This document shows, piece by piece, positions 29,480-41,088 of a stretch of 64,000 nucleotides of DNA. Each line of letters begins with the position of its first letter. The first letter of the stretch is position 1. The DNA lies in the NCBI GenBank assembly GCA_019918135.1, contig WBZZ01006379.1:1-64000 (forward strand), given 5' to 3'. Source of the DNA: Paulinella micropora (Eukaryota > Cercozoa > Imbricatea > Euglyphida > Paulinellidae). The notes under the pieces were generated by a model, which saw nothing but the letters and a program-made list of their open reading frames with translations, searched no databases and had not been told where the DNA came from. Both the position numbers and the translations under genes were made by a program.

Positions 29480-30577
29480 ATGCGCTTAGGCAGACACCAA
29501 ACGATTCTAGCCGGGCAGCCGGCTGTGTATTGCCTCGTAGCCAGCCTCGCCGGGCTTGCAGGAGCCTGTCCAGAGGTCCGGCACGGCCTCGAATACACGG
29601 AAGACCTCGCGCTGGGAGGCACCCTCTGCTACCAGTTGCGTGCACCTTACGCCTACGCCTTTTACTTACATTCCCTCACTTACCGGGCCGGTGATTCCCT
29701 GTTGATAGAGTCCTGGCAACCGATGCACACCGCAGGCCTGGCTGCAGCAGAAGGACCGTGGCGCACGCAGGTCAGAGTGCTTACCGTAGAACAACATAGC
29801 GGGGTGTGGTTTGGCCACGACTGCAACTCGACCGACGACCTGCTGGGGACCTACAACGTGTCCTTCACTGCCACAACCAACCAGCCGGCGGGTTTGGCCC
29901 GGATCACGACGTTCGTGTCCCTGCCCTATGTCACAGCCGAGGCGTGCCCCCCTGGCCAGCCGCGGCCGTCGCCGCTGCCGCCCCAGGACGCCGAGCTGAC
30001 TAGCTCGTCACCGTCACCGTCGGGGGTCACGTCCGCGCCCGGCGACTGGCCACAGCTGCGGCCGGGCCAGAACTACAGCCTGGCGGTCCCCGAGCTCGCG
30101 CGCGCGGGCCTGCGGGCGCCGCTGCCGTGGGGTAAGGACGTGACCTACGCGCTGCGCGGCGTCGAGCCAGGCGACTCACAGTTTACGGCGGAGGTCTGGC
30201 ACTGCCGCGGCGGCGGGGGGGGCTGCTCCCTGCTCGCTAGGGGTGCCAACGCTTCACAGCTCACGGCCACGGCCCGGCACCTGTGCCTGTCGGTGGCGGA
30301 CGACGAGGTCCTGCTGCTCCTGCACAACGCCCGGGTGAGCCTGTACTCCGACCTTACTCTGGCGGCCGCCTGGTCGGCCGGGCCGGCGCGCCAGTCTGTT
30401 TTGGCGGTTTGCGTGCCCCCGCCCAGCCCCGCGGCCAGCCCCAGCCCCGGCCCGAGCGCGACCGCGCCCCGTGGCGAGGAGGCCAGCTCGGCCCGACGCG
30501 CGGCCGGGGCGCTCTCGTGGCTCGCGCTGGCCGCCCAGGCGGCCGCCGCCTGGTGGCTAGCCAGCCAGCCAGACTAG
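29480..30577 (+). CDS. Predicted type I membrane glycoprotein
   Basis: A 365-residue intact frame from the ATG at 29480 (MRLGRHQTILAG). The first 30 residues look like a signal peptide (AVYCLVASLAGLAGA, then Cys). The ectodomain has several N-glycosylation sites (NST, NVS, NYS, NAS) and about seven cysteines. A Pro/Ser-rich stalk (PSPAASPSPGPSA) precedes a C-terminal hydrophobic segment (ALSWLALAAQAAAAWWLA) with a short tail, so a membrane or GPI-type anchor is likely. No family is recognised. It may be a virion-envelope or host-surface protein. Together with the EGF-like protein next door it suggests a surface-protein locus. Confidence 0.6.
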   Translation: MRLGRHQTILAGQPAVYCLVASLAGLAGACPEVRHGLEYTEDLALGGTLCYQLRAPYAYAFYLHSLTYRAGDSLLIESWQPMHTAGLAAAEGPWRTQVRVLTVEQHSGVWFGHDCNSTDDLLGTYNVSFTATTNQPAGLARITTFVSLPYVTAEACPPGQPRPSPLPPQDAELTSSSPSPSGVTSAPGDWPQLRPGQNYSLAVPELARAGLRAPLPWGKDVTYALRGVEPGDSQFTAEVWHCRGGGGGCSLLARGANASQLTATARHLCLSVADDEVLLLLHNARVSLYSDLTLAAAWSAGPARQSVLAVCVPPPSPAASPSPGPSATAPRGEEASSARRAAGALSWLALAAQAAAAWWLASQPD

Positions 30578-30879
30578 GCCGGCGCTGCGCCGGGGGAGCG
30601 GGTAGCTAGCGCCGGCCGACAGACACGCCCTCCACGGCTGGCTGGCTGGCTGGCTGGCTCAGCTCAAACAAGCCCTGCGTCGTCATGAGTAAAAAGAATA
30701 GCCCGAGAGCTAGCGCCGGGCGCCAGAGCCACCCAGGGGGGTGGGGCTAGCAGCCAACAGTCTTCCACCCGCGAGGCTACACTTCTTTTTTCGGCTGGCT
30801 AGCCAACTGGGACCGCACGCCCACCCCCAGGGTCTGGATCCTGGTTCGCCGAGCCGCAGGACGAGAGCTCGCAGGCCGG
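30578..30879. other. Intergenic with GGCT tetranucleotide tract
   Basis: A (GGCT)n run near 30,637-30,660 and GC-rich flanks. No gene is seen. Confidence 0.5.
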
Positions 30880-31129
30880 GTGGCACGGAAAGACCCCGTC
30901 GGCCGGGCTCGAGTGGCGTGGACTCCCCCCCTTTTCGGCCGGGTGGCATACTGGGCCTGGCTTTTCCCGCCAGGTGGCATACGGGGCCTGGCTTTTCCCG
31001 CCAGGTGGCCTACGGAGACCGGGCATTTCCGGCCAGGTGGCCTACGGGGCCGGGCTGTTCCTGTCAGGTGGCATACGGGGCCTGACTTTTCCGACCAGGT
31101 GGCATACAGGGCCTGGCTTTTCCGGTCGG
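30880..31129 (+). repeat. 31-bp array, P2 left arm
   Basis: Eight to nine units starting GTGGCAT or GTGGCCT. Most are exactly 31 bases; one is 32 and the first two are irregular. Confidence 0.85.
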
Positions 31130-31900
31130 GTGGCTATGTTCGTTTGGCCGGATACACCCGCTGCCTTTTTTTCCTCCCCTCTCCCTTCCCCCCTCTCCCC
31201 TCTCCCTTCCCTTCTCCCTTCTCCCTTCTCCCTCCCCGTTGCCAAACGTTGTGCAGCCCCCCACCCGGCTTTTTTACCCAACCCGAGTCAGGTAGGGGGT
31301 GCCACCGGTGGTTTTTTTCCTCACCGCAGGACCAGGCAAATTTTCGTACTTACCGGAAAAAATTAAATCCTGTGACCCAGAACTGTCCCGCTGGAGAGAA
31401 TCGCACTTGTGGGCCGCCCTAAAGTGCCACCCCGGAGGGGTATAGTCCGGCACCACCGAGAACGGCCGGCCTATCCTAGTAGACAGGAATAAACACCGCT
31501 ATAAACGGACAAAAGAAATAAAAATAAATTTAGTTATTTGTTGTCGATAGGCAGGACGTGCTTCTATGCCAATATGTACCTAGGTGTGCACCCCGACCGG
31601 TCAGGTCAGGGCAAGTCTGGACCCACAAGTGCGATTCTTGCTACCAGAAGACTTATGGGCCACAGATTTTTTTTCTTGTAGGGTACGAAAATTCGCCTGG
31701 TTTTGCGGCCTGTAAAAGGAAAGCAAAGCGGTGGCACCGGAGCCGTGTCGAGCACAAGAAGCCGGGTGGGGAGCTGCACAATGTTTGGCAACGGGGAGGG
31801 AGAAGGGAGAAGGGAGAAGGGAAGGGAGAGGGGAGAGGGGGGAAGGGAGAAGGGATGGAAAAAAGGCAGTGGGGGTATCCGGCCAGACGAATACAGCCAC

Positions 31901-32171
31901 CGGGCCAGCCAACCTGGTCCTGCTGTGCCACCCAACCTGGTCCTGCTGTGCCACCCGGCAGGCCAACCTGGTCCTGCTGTGCCACCGGGCCAGCCAACCT
32001 GGTCCTGCTGTGCCACCGGGCCAGCCAACCTGGTCCTGCTGTGCCACCCGGCCAGCCAACCTGGTCCTGCTGTGCCACCCGGCCAGCCAACCTGGTCCTG
32101 CTGTGCCACCCGGCCAGCCAACCTGGTCCTGCTGTGCCACCCGGCCGGCCAGGCCCAGCCGTTCGTGCCGC
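31901..32171 (-). repeat. 31-bp array, P2 right arm
   Basis: About nine units ending TGTGCCAC on the plus strand, with CCAACCTGGTCCTGC as a homogeneous middle. The second unit is shortened to 23 bases. Confidence 0.85.
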
Positions 32172-32591
32172 TCGACCTGCCAGAAGCCTTCCGTTGGTCG
32201 CTGGTAACCGGTTCAAGAGGTGCACGCTTCCCAGGCGGCCGTGTGAGGCCGAGCTTCCTGCCAACAAGCAGAGGGGGCAGGCCAGCCGCCACCTGGCGGG
32301 TCCGCGAGCCTCCCCACCTCAGTGCCGACCCCCTTTTCATCCCCACTCCTTGCTCCAGCCTCCCTGCCCAAAAGCCACTACCCAGCCTACTCCCTCCCCA
32401 GGCTTACCGCTACGGCCACGTGCAGAGCAGGAAGCCAGAAGCTGCTACCCCCGTCCTCGACTCCCGGCCGGACAAGGGGGTTCCTTCCTGGGGCCACGGC
32501 CGGCCCGACGCTACGACTGCCGGCGGTTGCTAGCATGTGTGTGGAGCAGGCGCCACCTCACGAGGCGGCCGTTTTAATAGAAAGCCTACCT
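32172..32591. other. No gene seen between P2 and direct repeat copy 2
   Basis: C-rich DNA with short open frames of biased composition. Nothing recognisable is present. It ends TTTTAATAGAAAGCCTACCT before the direct repeat. Confidence 0.4.
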
Positions 32592-33067
32592 TGGTGGGGC
32601 TGACGGTACAGGCTAAGAGCCAGGGCAGCCCCCCTGTCTTCCCCTCTCTTCGGAGCAGCCCCCCCCCTGTTTTATTCTAGGCGCCGCCGACTAACGACCA
32701 GGTGCGGCCGAGTTCGGACGGACTCCGCCCCCCCTGGATCGACGTCTTGGGGCATGCTGCCTCAGCCAGGCCCGGTCAGCACTCCTTTCACCGCCTGCTT
32801 CGTAAGCCCTCGCGGCCTGGATTTCTCTGTCAGCAGTACGCATTTGCAGGCCTTGCAGGCCCGTGCCTGCTTGCTCCAGTTTCATCTGCTTCGTCCACTA
32901 GCTCCTAGTGCGGGCGCCCGGGGTACGGACCTGGGTCGTGGGCCGGGGAAGAAGAGAGGGTGTCCTTTGAGCTCCTCTCGGGTGGGCCGGGGAGGGGGGG
33001 GGGAAGAGGAGGCAACCACCCCAGGGAAAGCCAGGCACGCTCTACCTGCCCGTGTTGGCTCCGACCC
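32592..33067. repeat. Direct repeat DR, copy 2, at the island edge
   Basis: It matches window positions 1-472 in the same orientation with scattered single-base indels. Its right end coincides with the end of GC-rich DNA: from 33,068 the sequence becomes ATTTCCTTTTCTTGCTTTTT and stays AT-richer. This makes it a candidate terminal repeat or integration boundary of the viral insert. Confidence 0.9.
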
Positions 33068-35790
33068 ATTTCCTTTTCTTGCTTTTTTTAAGGCGGCGGT
33101 TCTTCTTCAGACGACGAGCTTTCATCGTCCGAATCAGATGAAGACTCGATTCGGAGCTCGAAGGTTGAGACTCATGATCTGAAGATTTTTTTTTTGACAG
33201 CATTGATCTTGCGCTGGTTTGTTGAGCGCGCGTGCTCAACAGCCTGAACGATGTTTAGACTCCTGGAAGATTCAGAAGCCTAACATCTGTCGTGATGAGT
33301 CTCACCACGGTGTCCCTTATTCTTCTGGTGTCTTTTCTCAGTATGTCTACCCCTTTGCCACAGTGCACACACACCATTTTTCAGCCAAAAAATTCACGAA
33401 AAAGCCAAAACGACACCGTAAAAATTGGCTGAAAATGTGAGGGCCGGCGTGAACAACAAGCAAAAGTTGTGTCAAATCGGGGGAAAGATATGTTTCTAAA
33501 CCAGGCCCTGAGGATGTTTCAGAAGCTGAGCTTGTAGTATGTGATAGACGCTCAGCATAACTTGAATTTTTCCACAACATATTTTTCAACAGTTTTTCAA
33601 TGATTGAGTTTTCACACTGTTTCTTTTTTATAAAACTATTTTCACTCAGACAGTGTTGTCTTTGAATGCATAGTGTGCAGGCAGAGTGTGACACATTGTC
33701 ATGAATTTTGCCGGTTGGTGAGTATTTCAATCATGATATGTACTTTCAAATACTTAAATTGTCACGGCGTGGCGGCGGCCGCGCCGCGAAGCGCACCGAA
33801 CGAAAACTTGCGGCTTTGGTGGCATCAATGGCCAGAAAAGTGCGGACACAAAGCGTCACGTGAGGCGCGAAGCGCACTGTGCTGAGAAAAATTATTTTGC
33901 CGCGCCGGCCACCTAGTTATTAATATCAATAATACTTCTAAATCAATTTCAAGTTTTACGCAAAACACTAAATTTACCCGGCGTAATATTACTAGTAATA
34001 TATATTAAAAACATTAACATTAATAATTAAAAAACTTGCCACTCGTAGTGATGACTGGGAAGAAGCATGAAGCTAACAGACTGTTTATTATGCCGGCCCA
34101 CCCGGTATATAATGGCAATACTGATCGTTCCGGTCTGCATGTTATCCTTGGTCTGGAGATTACGGAGTCCCTACTTTAGGTATTCCTCATTCTTCATATC
34201 GTTAGTAATAGTTATCTGTTTATTAAATATCCTACTATCGTAACAATCTGGAGTCGCTAATAAAATAAACTGGTATGGAAATTTTCCTCTGTTTCTCGGA
34301 AATTTTCTGTTGAGAAGAGACATCGAGAGAAAAATGGGGGAGATGGGAATTTTACTGATGCGCTTCTTGGGGATATATGCTTTTGCTTGAGGTGGTTTGG
34401 GTCTAGGGGCATGCAAACAGGTAGGTGCAATGCTTTTCTTGAGTTGCAGGGCTATTCATGAGTTGTTTGTGAGTGGGGCTGGGGTTGCTGACAGACAGGC
34501 GTTTTTGGGTCTGACAGCTTGCAGCTGAAGATGGGGAGAGGTGGGGTTTCATGTGGTGTGAGTGTTTGGCGTGGGTTTCTAGATACATGGGCATGTACAG
34601 AGGATTATGGGAAGTGGTTTTAAAGAAAGAGCATGTTGTTTTCAGTTTGTTTGGTGGTGGGACAAGGGTTGCTGTGGCGCACAGCTTTGAGTCAGGGACA
34701 CTCTCTCTCACACATCTTGGAAAATTGATGGGGAAACTATTCATATATATATGATTCATGTTTGCTGGATCATGGGCTGATGTTTTATAATGTTTTTGGT
34801 GGGTTTTGGGGGCTGGGAATTCATGTGACATGGGGACTTGGGTGGAAGAGGTACGGAAACGGACACATGCAACGACGGGTTTTGGACGGAAAAGGGCGAC
34901 GCACTATATTTGAGGGCAGGGGGGTTTGGAAAAAAGAAAACAGACACAACTGAGAGCAATGGAGGGGAAACTTGCTGCATTTGGTAGGAGGAAGGGTATG
35001 GAACAGACACGATTTGGGGGACGGACATGTCGGTAGGTCAAAGGGGGTCAGGGGGGAAGCTGGTTCGCCGAAAGGAAGGAAGCAGGCGGTTCCCCACTCA
35101 AGGGGGTGAGAAAAGGGGTCGGGGTCTGCAAGGGGAACTTGAAAGGAACGTGAAAGACACAGTTTAAGAGGAGTTTTGGACGGTGGTAAGTGGACGCAAT
35201 CATGACACACAAAAAAGAAGCGACAAAGAGGACGTGTATAGCGGATAGAAGGCGACGAAAACACGCCAACTCAAATGGATAAATTTTAGTGCTCGTTGCG
35301 TGCTTTTTACGAAAGGTAAACTACTGCCGGTGTCGACTATATTAATATCATACGCTTGCTGGCTGCGTAAGGTGGAAGGGAAGCACTCAGATAAGGGAGA
35401 TGCGTAAGGGAAGATGGAGAGAACTAGAGAAAGCTTGGAGATGGGGAAAGTGAAGGGTGATGACCTCGTAGGGAAGCTTGAAGGAAAATCGGAAAGGGTG
35501 AGTATAGCTCGGGACACAGTTAGACGGCAGGACTTGGGGCGGTTATAGGATGTAGGGGGACATAATACCGAAGGGATGATGGAACTTTATACAATACTTT
35601 AGGTTTTCAATGGAGGAGAAGAAGTCTGACAAGGCAGAGAGGGGAGAAGAAGTCTGACAAGGCAGAGAGGGGAGAAGAAAAAGAAAAGCAATTGGATCAA
35701 TGGCGTGAGGCGTGAGAAGAGGAGACTGAGGAAGGGGAAAAGTGGATGTGGACCAAGGGGTGAAATACGAATATGCAAGGATGTATAGAA
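33068..35790. other. AT-richer host-like DNA, no supported gene
   Basis: A composition break from the island. Open frames are short and none looks convincingly coding. It contains an inverted repeat (CATTTTTCAGCCAA at about 33,374 and TTGGCTGAAAATG at about 33,426) that could fold into a hairpin, a CpG-rich patch at 33,762-33,880, an AT-rich stretch at 33,900-34,050, and a 27-base tandem duplication of GAAGAAGTCTGACAAGGCAG type near 35,618-35,675. Two TACTTTAG motifs lie at 34,172 and 35,595. Confidence 0.5.
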
Positions 35791-37587
35791 GGAGGTGGTG
35801 GCGACAGCTAAGGAATATGAAACATTTCGGCAAAAACTGATAGAATGGGTAAAGAAAAGGGAGGTATGTCCTCATGAGTTAGAAAGGGTACGAGATGCAA
35901 TGATCAAGGCAGAGAAGGCAAAAATATCTGCGTTGATGTTGGCTGAGATGAGACTGGCACGATACGTGTGGAACCAAGAGGCGAGGGAAATAAGGATGCA
36001 CTTCAAGGAGTCAATGAAGGCTGTCAAACGGGAGAGACAGGAATATGAAGAGCCCAGGAAGGAGGAGGAGCAGGAGAAACGAAAGATGGAGGAGGAACAT
36101 ACAAAAGAAGAGAAGCCATACAAGAATGCTAAGAAGGAGTAATAACTAATGAGGTAGGAGGGACACGAGCCATACTTCCTACTTTAGGCATGTCTGAGGG
36201 AGACAAAGCGGAGAAGGTGATGTCAGAAGAAGAGGAAGAACATAGTGTGGAAACGAGTGAGGAGACGGAAGGAAGGGAGGATTGCGGGTGTGGAAAGATG
36301 CTGGCGTCTTGGGCTGGGAGACAGGAAGACAAATATTTCGAAATGAGGCTACAAGTTCAGATGGGGGGCCTATACACGGAGGCATACAGTCGTAAGGCGG
36401 AAGAGTAGTATGTGAACGTGATGGAAGCGTGGGAGGAATATCAGAGGAATGAAGAACGTGCAATATGATGGAAGAGGAGGACAGGAAGGATGAAAGGAGA
36501 AGGAAGAGAAGGAGGAGGGATCGGCGACAGACACAAAACATAGTACATCCCGCCCCTACTTTAGGAGATACTGCCACGGATGTACATACAACTGTTGAAA
36601 GAGTGGGTGGTGACGGAATTCGACGAGAGGACGGGGGTGGCAAAGGTGATGGGGATGGAATTCAAGATGGCGGAGGGGCCTCGATGGTTCGTGGAGGAAA
36701 TCGGGAGGGAGTGGGAAACGAAGGTGGAGCCAATATTGGAGACGGAGAGAGTAAACCATGATAAGTTTTGGAGGGCGGTTAGGGCCTTATGGAGATAAGA
36801 TGTCCTTTTTGGAACGAGAAGGAGAGGGAGGCGATGTGGAAGCATTTCGCGGTTTCAGACAAGGGGAGGTCTCAATATATTTTTATGTCCATAATGATGA
36901 AAGTAGATGGGAAATGGACAGACGAGCGGGTACAAGCGACGTGGGCATGTGTCACGGGGAGACTGCAACAGATAAAGAGGTGGATAGGTATATGGAGAAA
37001 GAGGGGAGACGGCAGTTTGGCAACATTTGTCGGGCCTATAAAGTCCAGACGGCTGAAAGAAATTCTCCACCCAAGGGCCCAGATAAAGATTGGGAGGACC
37101 CGGAAGCGGAGGCGTGGATTAACGAGTTAGCACGGGATTATGACCGGTGGCTGGATGAACCGGGAAGAAACATAGCAAGTTCGGAGGGACTCACGGAGCG
37201 AAAAGCAGAAAGAGTGCAAGGAGACAAAACGGAGACAGGGGACAGGCGGCAGGAGACCGCGGAGGATTTGATGGGGTGGATAAATAGCATGTCTAAGGAG
37301 GAATGGGAGAGGCTATCAGTGTTGAAGGAGGAGGAGTTAGGACAGGAAATAAGGAGGGGACAGGGAAAGGAGGAAAAAGGACAGGAGGTGAGGATGAGGC
37401 AAGGAATACGACAATAACTGGGAAAAGACAATAAACAAGAGGGGGGAAGGAGGAAACGGGGAACATAAAGGGTATATGGAACGGGTTTTAAAGGGGAATC
37501 AAAGGATAAACATGCAGGATGCGGGGTATAGAGAGGATGAATACATGGGGAGAGGGTTCAATAGACACAACATACTTCATACTTTAG
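34172..37587 (+). promoter_or_regulatory. Recurrent TACTTTAG motif, five sites
   Basis: The octamer TACTTTAG occurs at 34,172, 35,595, 36,180, 36,557 and 37,580, often preceded by a C/T-rich stretch (CATACTTCCTACTTTAG, CATACTTCATACTTTAG). In four cases an ATG follows within about 2 to 15 bases. The shape fits a 3' splice acceptor with the branch region fused to it, for cis- or trans-splicing. A promoter element is the alternative. Confidence 0.45.
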
Positions 37588-40289
37588 AATTCGAGATGGA
37601 GGCACTGCCTGCGGCGGCGGAGTTCAACGAGAACGAAGACGTGGGGTGGGTGGCAGCGACCATTAGGCCCATTCCGTTTACGCAGGCGAGGCTACGGGAT
37701 GAACCAATGCGGTACACAGAGGCCAAGGCGGAGGCACTGCCGGCTGAATCAGATCCGACGTGGGCGAAGAATCCACCAACTATGTCAGCGGTTTTCAACG
37801 ACTTGATGCAGCGTACTCCGGAGATGGCAAAGGAGATATACAAGCAGTTGTCTGCAAAACACTACAAGTTATGGACAAAAAGGGAGGATGACGGAGGCAT
37901 ATTCAGCGAGGTGGAACAGTGGCAAACGTGGACGTGGCAGAAGGGCAGACATTCATAAGGACCGGGGATGATGATGGTGGAGCTGATCCATTTGGCCGAG
38001 GCGCTATATGTGGGAGTTGGGTTTTACTGGAGCAAGGTGAGTAAAGAGGAACTGTCTAAATTTGTGATGAATCGGATGTTGGAGGAGGGAGCATATATAT
38101 CGAACGGGGACATCAAGTCCTTGTGTATGCAAGCGACGGCGCAGAGACGGGAGTTACAACAAGCGGCTGCCAAGATGGCGGATGCAATAACGAAATGGGT
38201 TGCGGCGTTCTCTAGGAACCCGGCGGAGGAACTAGCGGATCTGATACAGAATCACCATACGGGTTGGGCACGGGGCATAAGAGCGGCGGCGGGGAAGGCA
38301 TATGACGCCATGCGGGAATATATGACGGGGCCTCACGCTGACGCGGGGACAAGGATGGAGAGGAGGGAGTCACAACTGGCCAAGTTGTTGGAGGAGGCGG
38401 GGGCTTTGAACGATGCGTCCACGGATGTGGAAAGGGAGGCAAAACGAAAGGAACTGCGGCAATGGGTCTTCGGTTTGTCTATCCTGAATGGATGTGTGCG
38501 GGGATGGTACACGTGGATCAGGATTCAAATGGCGGTAGCAGAGGCGGAGGCGACGGCAGCGTCACCGGAAAAGCGGAAGAAAAAGAAGAAGAAGCCTGGG
38601 GAGAAGGTTACAACAGGTCGAGAGCTCGGATTCGGAGGAATCAAGATCCAGATCAAGGTCAAGGGACGGGACACATGCGGACAAGCGGCGGCGACGTAGC
38701 GCGAGCAAGTCCAAAACCGATGGGAAAGAGCAACGGACAGAATTCTTTTACAACTACGTAAGACACAGTTGTATAAAGAACACGGGGATAGGCCAATTGT
38801 TGCGAGCAAGCAACATGAGTATGATTACATGAACAAGGTACGTAAGTTCATTGTGGTCTTACGGAATGAGGCTAAGGCGGCACTGTGTGGGGACAGGGCG
38901 GACCAGGTGTGTTACCTGTTGGGAAACTTGGTGGGATCGGGAGATGAACACACGCGGTTGCTTGAGACGAAGGTATGGACGGAGTGGTTCAAGAAGGAGT
39001 TCGGTGAAAAGGGGAAGGAGAACGGGAAAGTGTTGGTCGATGCCGCTCATTTTGTGTTCGCGGACGTATACCAGTTTACCCAACTTCTGGACAAGGGAGA
39101 TGAGATAGAGGCGCTGAAAGACGCAGCACAGGCTTTGGTTACGAAGAGGACGGCACTGCGGGACATTTTGGCCAGTATTGCTGGGCTCGGCCTGTTGCAC
39201 GAAAAGAGAGAGGTATACCCGATGGTTCTGGCGGGGATATGGAAGGATAAGGAGACGAAAGCGGTGGTTCCGGAGATTGCGGCTCAGGTGGCGGCGTTAA
39301 CGGATATCACAGGCGGAAGGCAAGGCCCGATGGCTGGGGCTGAACATCACCTACAATCCGGTTGGCTGGGTGCTACATTAGGAAGACCCGGCTTTGATAG
39401 ATCGAGCGATCACGTTGCCAGCAGTGATAGCGAAGTGGCCGCAACCAAGGTACAACTATGGAGGAGGCGGAACCTGTCGGGGGGGTGGACAACACCGACA
39501 CTACATACAAGGTGGAGGGGATCGGGCGCCAAGACGCGACGGGGGGTACCGGCCACGGGAGCAGCGGTATGGAGACGAAGGATACCAGAGGGGACAAGAG
39601 CGGCGAGCACCACCAGTGTTCCACGCGGATCGGGCACCTCATGGGGGGAAAAGGTGAAGTTCGACGCGGAATTCCATGCCAGGGCTCTACCGAACACGGA
39701 ACTGAGGCAGGGGCAGGCACGATACCCACCGGATGCGGACTTGATCGAAGGTTTCCCGAAATACACGAGGAGGGCACTCAGGTCAAGGAACTGGGACAAG
39801 GATTCGTGCTACACGGCAATAGCCATGCACTGGCTGGGGATCAAAGGGGATTGTCAGGTGAGCCACGGGCTAAACATGTGGCACGACAACCTGGATAAGT
39901 GCAAGCAGCAGCACAGAGACGAGGCGTATTGGGAGCTGAAAGAGGGGGTACGACACTGCATGTGGCAACTGGGAGGTCTCGAGGAGATGTTCCCACCGGA
40001 AGAACTCGATGCACTGAGGGAGTTCAACGAGGCCAACATTAGGGCAAAGGGATGGACACGGAAGGATAAGGGTTACTACCAACGGGAGGCAAACATGCGA
40101 CCCAAACATACACGGATTGGGGTCGACGGGAGGAAGGGCGAGGCGGATACCGGAGAAACGACAACAACAGCGGGAGAGGACCGCGAGGTGGATATCACGA
40201 CGAGCATCGAGGAGGAGGATTTCGGGGAGGACGGGGTAATTATGCGGCGACGCCTAGACCGGGAATGGACAACCAGGTACAACCCTTGA
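35795..40289 (+). pseudogene. Purine-rich multi-segment gene, possible retroelement Gag region
   Basis: A chain of plus-strand open segments covers 35,795-36,142, 36,190-36,408, 36,580-36,798, 36,789-37,417, 37,476-37,958, 37,968-38,699 and 38,769-40,289. The segments are Lys/Glu-rich and look coding, for example ERVRDAMIKAEKAKISALML, WRAVRALW, CPFWNEKEREAMW, LAEALYVGVGFYWSKV and LGIKGDCQVSHGLNMW. Around 39,400-39,650 an alternative frame is Gly/Arg-rich (YNYGGGGTCRGGG), like a nucleocapsid, so frames shift out and back. No catalytic domain is present. It could be a spliced host gene whose acceptors are the TACTTTAG sites, or the decayed Gag half of a retroelement. Segment joins are not established. 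Confidence 0.4.
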
Positions 40290-40333
40290 TATATGGGAAG
40301 CGGGGTGCTGAGAAAGACACAGCGGGTACAAGC

Positions 40334-40526
40334 GGACTACTATTATTATTATTGTTATTATTATTATCACTCTTTACCCCTCCTGCTACTACTAACCATC
40401 ACTACTGACTACTGTGATTATTATAATTAGTATAATAAAAATTAGTATTATTAGTATTATTATTATACTAATAATACTAATTATTATTATACTAATTATT
40501 ATCATTATTATATTATTATTATACTA

Positions 40527-40592
<66 letters not shown>
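40334..40592. repeat. (TTA)n microsatellite tract
   Basis: Interrupted, then a pure TTA/TAT repeat (longest run about 40,529-40,592). Similar tracts lie at 40,867-40,947, 41,066-41,088, 41,500-41,530, 41,610-41,637, 41,908-41,953 and 42,236-42,262. Confidence 0.9.
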
Positions 40593-40596
40593 CTAA

Positions 40597-40865
40597 TGGA
40601 CACCGTGATAGCCCAGTGGTCAAGTTCTACCATCTGGGCCCTGTCGCCAGTTCGATTCCCGTCGGTGCCACCAGTATTTTCATTGAACATACCGGCCTAT
40701 TTCTGGACCAGTATTTTCATTGAACATACCGGCCCGTCTGGAAGTGTTGGAACTGCCCTTGCGGGGGTGTCATTAGAGCTTATCGTCAATTCTTCGTACT
40801 CCCCTCACGGGTGAGACGATGGAGGCGCATGTGCAGAAATGCATCAGCCATTGACAGAGAAGCAC
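40597..40865 (+). mobile_element. tRNA-derived SINE, copy 1
   Basis: The 5' head is tRNA-like, with box A TAGCCCAGTGG and box B GTTCGATTCC correctly spaced for RNA polymerase III. It closes with GGTGCCACCA, as if derived from a mature CCA-ended tRNA. An unrelated body follows, including a duplicated CAGTATTTTCATTGAACATACCG, and then a (TTA)n tail. A second full copy at 42,264 and a 5'-truncated copy at 40,948 define the ends. Confidence 0.85.
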
Positions 40866-40947
<82 letters not shown>

Positions 40948-41065
40948 TTGGAACTGCCCTTGCGGGGGTGTCATTAGAGCTTATCGTCAATTCTTCGTAC
41001 TCCCCTCACGGGTGAGACGATGGAGGCGCATGTGCAGAAATGCATCAGCCATTGACAGAGAAGCA
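40948..41065 (+). mobile_element. SINE, 5'-truncated copy
   Basis: It carries only the 3' body (TTGGAACTGCCCTTGCGGGG to GAGAAGCAC) with a TTA tail, and lacks the tRNA head. It is essentially identical to the same part of copy 1. Confidence 0.85.
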
Positions 41066-41088
41066 CTATTATTATTATTATTATTATT

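Larger units (their letters stand above)
30880..32171. repeat. Palindromic element P2 with 31-bp iterated arms
   Basis: The same architecture as P1: a left array (30,880-31,129, eight or nine units), a pyrimidine tract (31,160-31,240), an AACGTTGTGCAGCC block, GAATCGCACTTGTGGG (31,399-31,414), a unique AT-rich core of about 205 bases, the complementary CCACAAGTGCGATTC (31,622-31,636), GCACAATGTTTGGCAACGGG (31,776-31,795), a purine tract and a right array (31,901-32,171). Unit length is 31 bases here too, with GTGGCA heads and GGCCGG- or CGCCAG-like tails, but the unit middles differ from P1 and between the two P2 arms. Its frames are repeat translations. Confidence 0.85.

Noticed and set aside
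31558-32577. Plus- and minus-strand frames through P2
   Set aside because: Repeat translations of 31-bp units, as in P1.
40600-40680. Functional tRNA gene
   Set aside because: Box A and B are good, but the acceptor stem is mismatched, the anticodon arm is irregular, and identical heads recur fused to the same SINE body.
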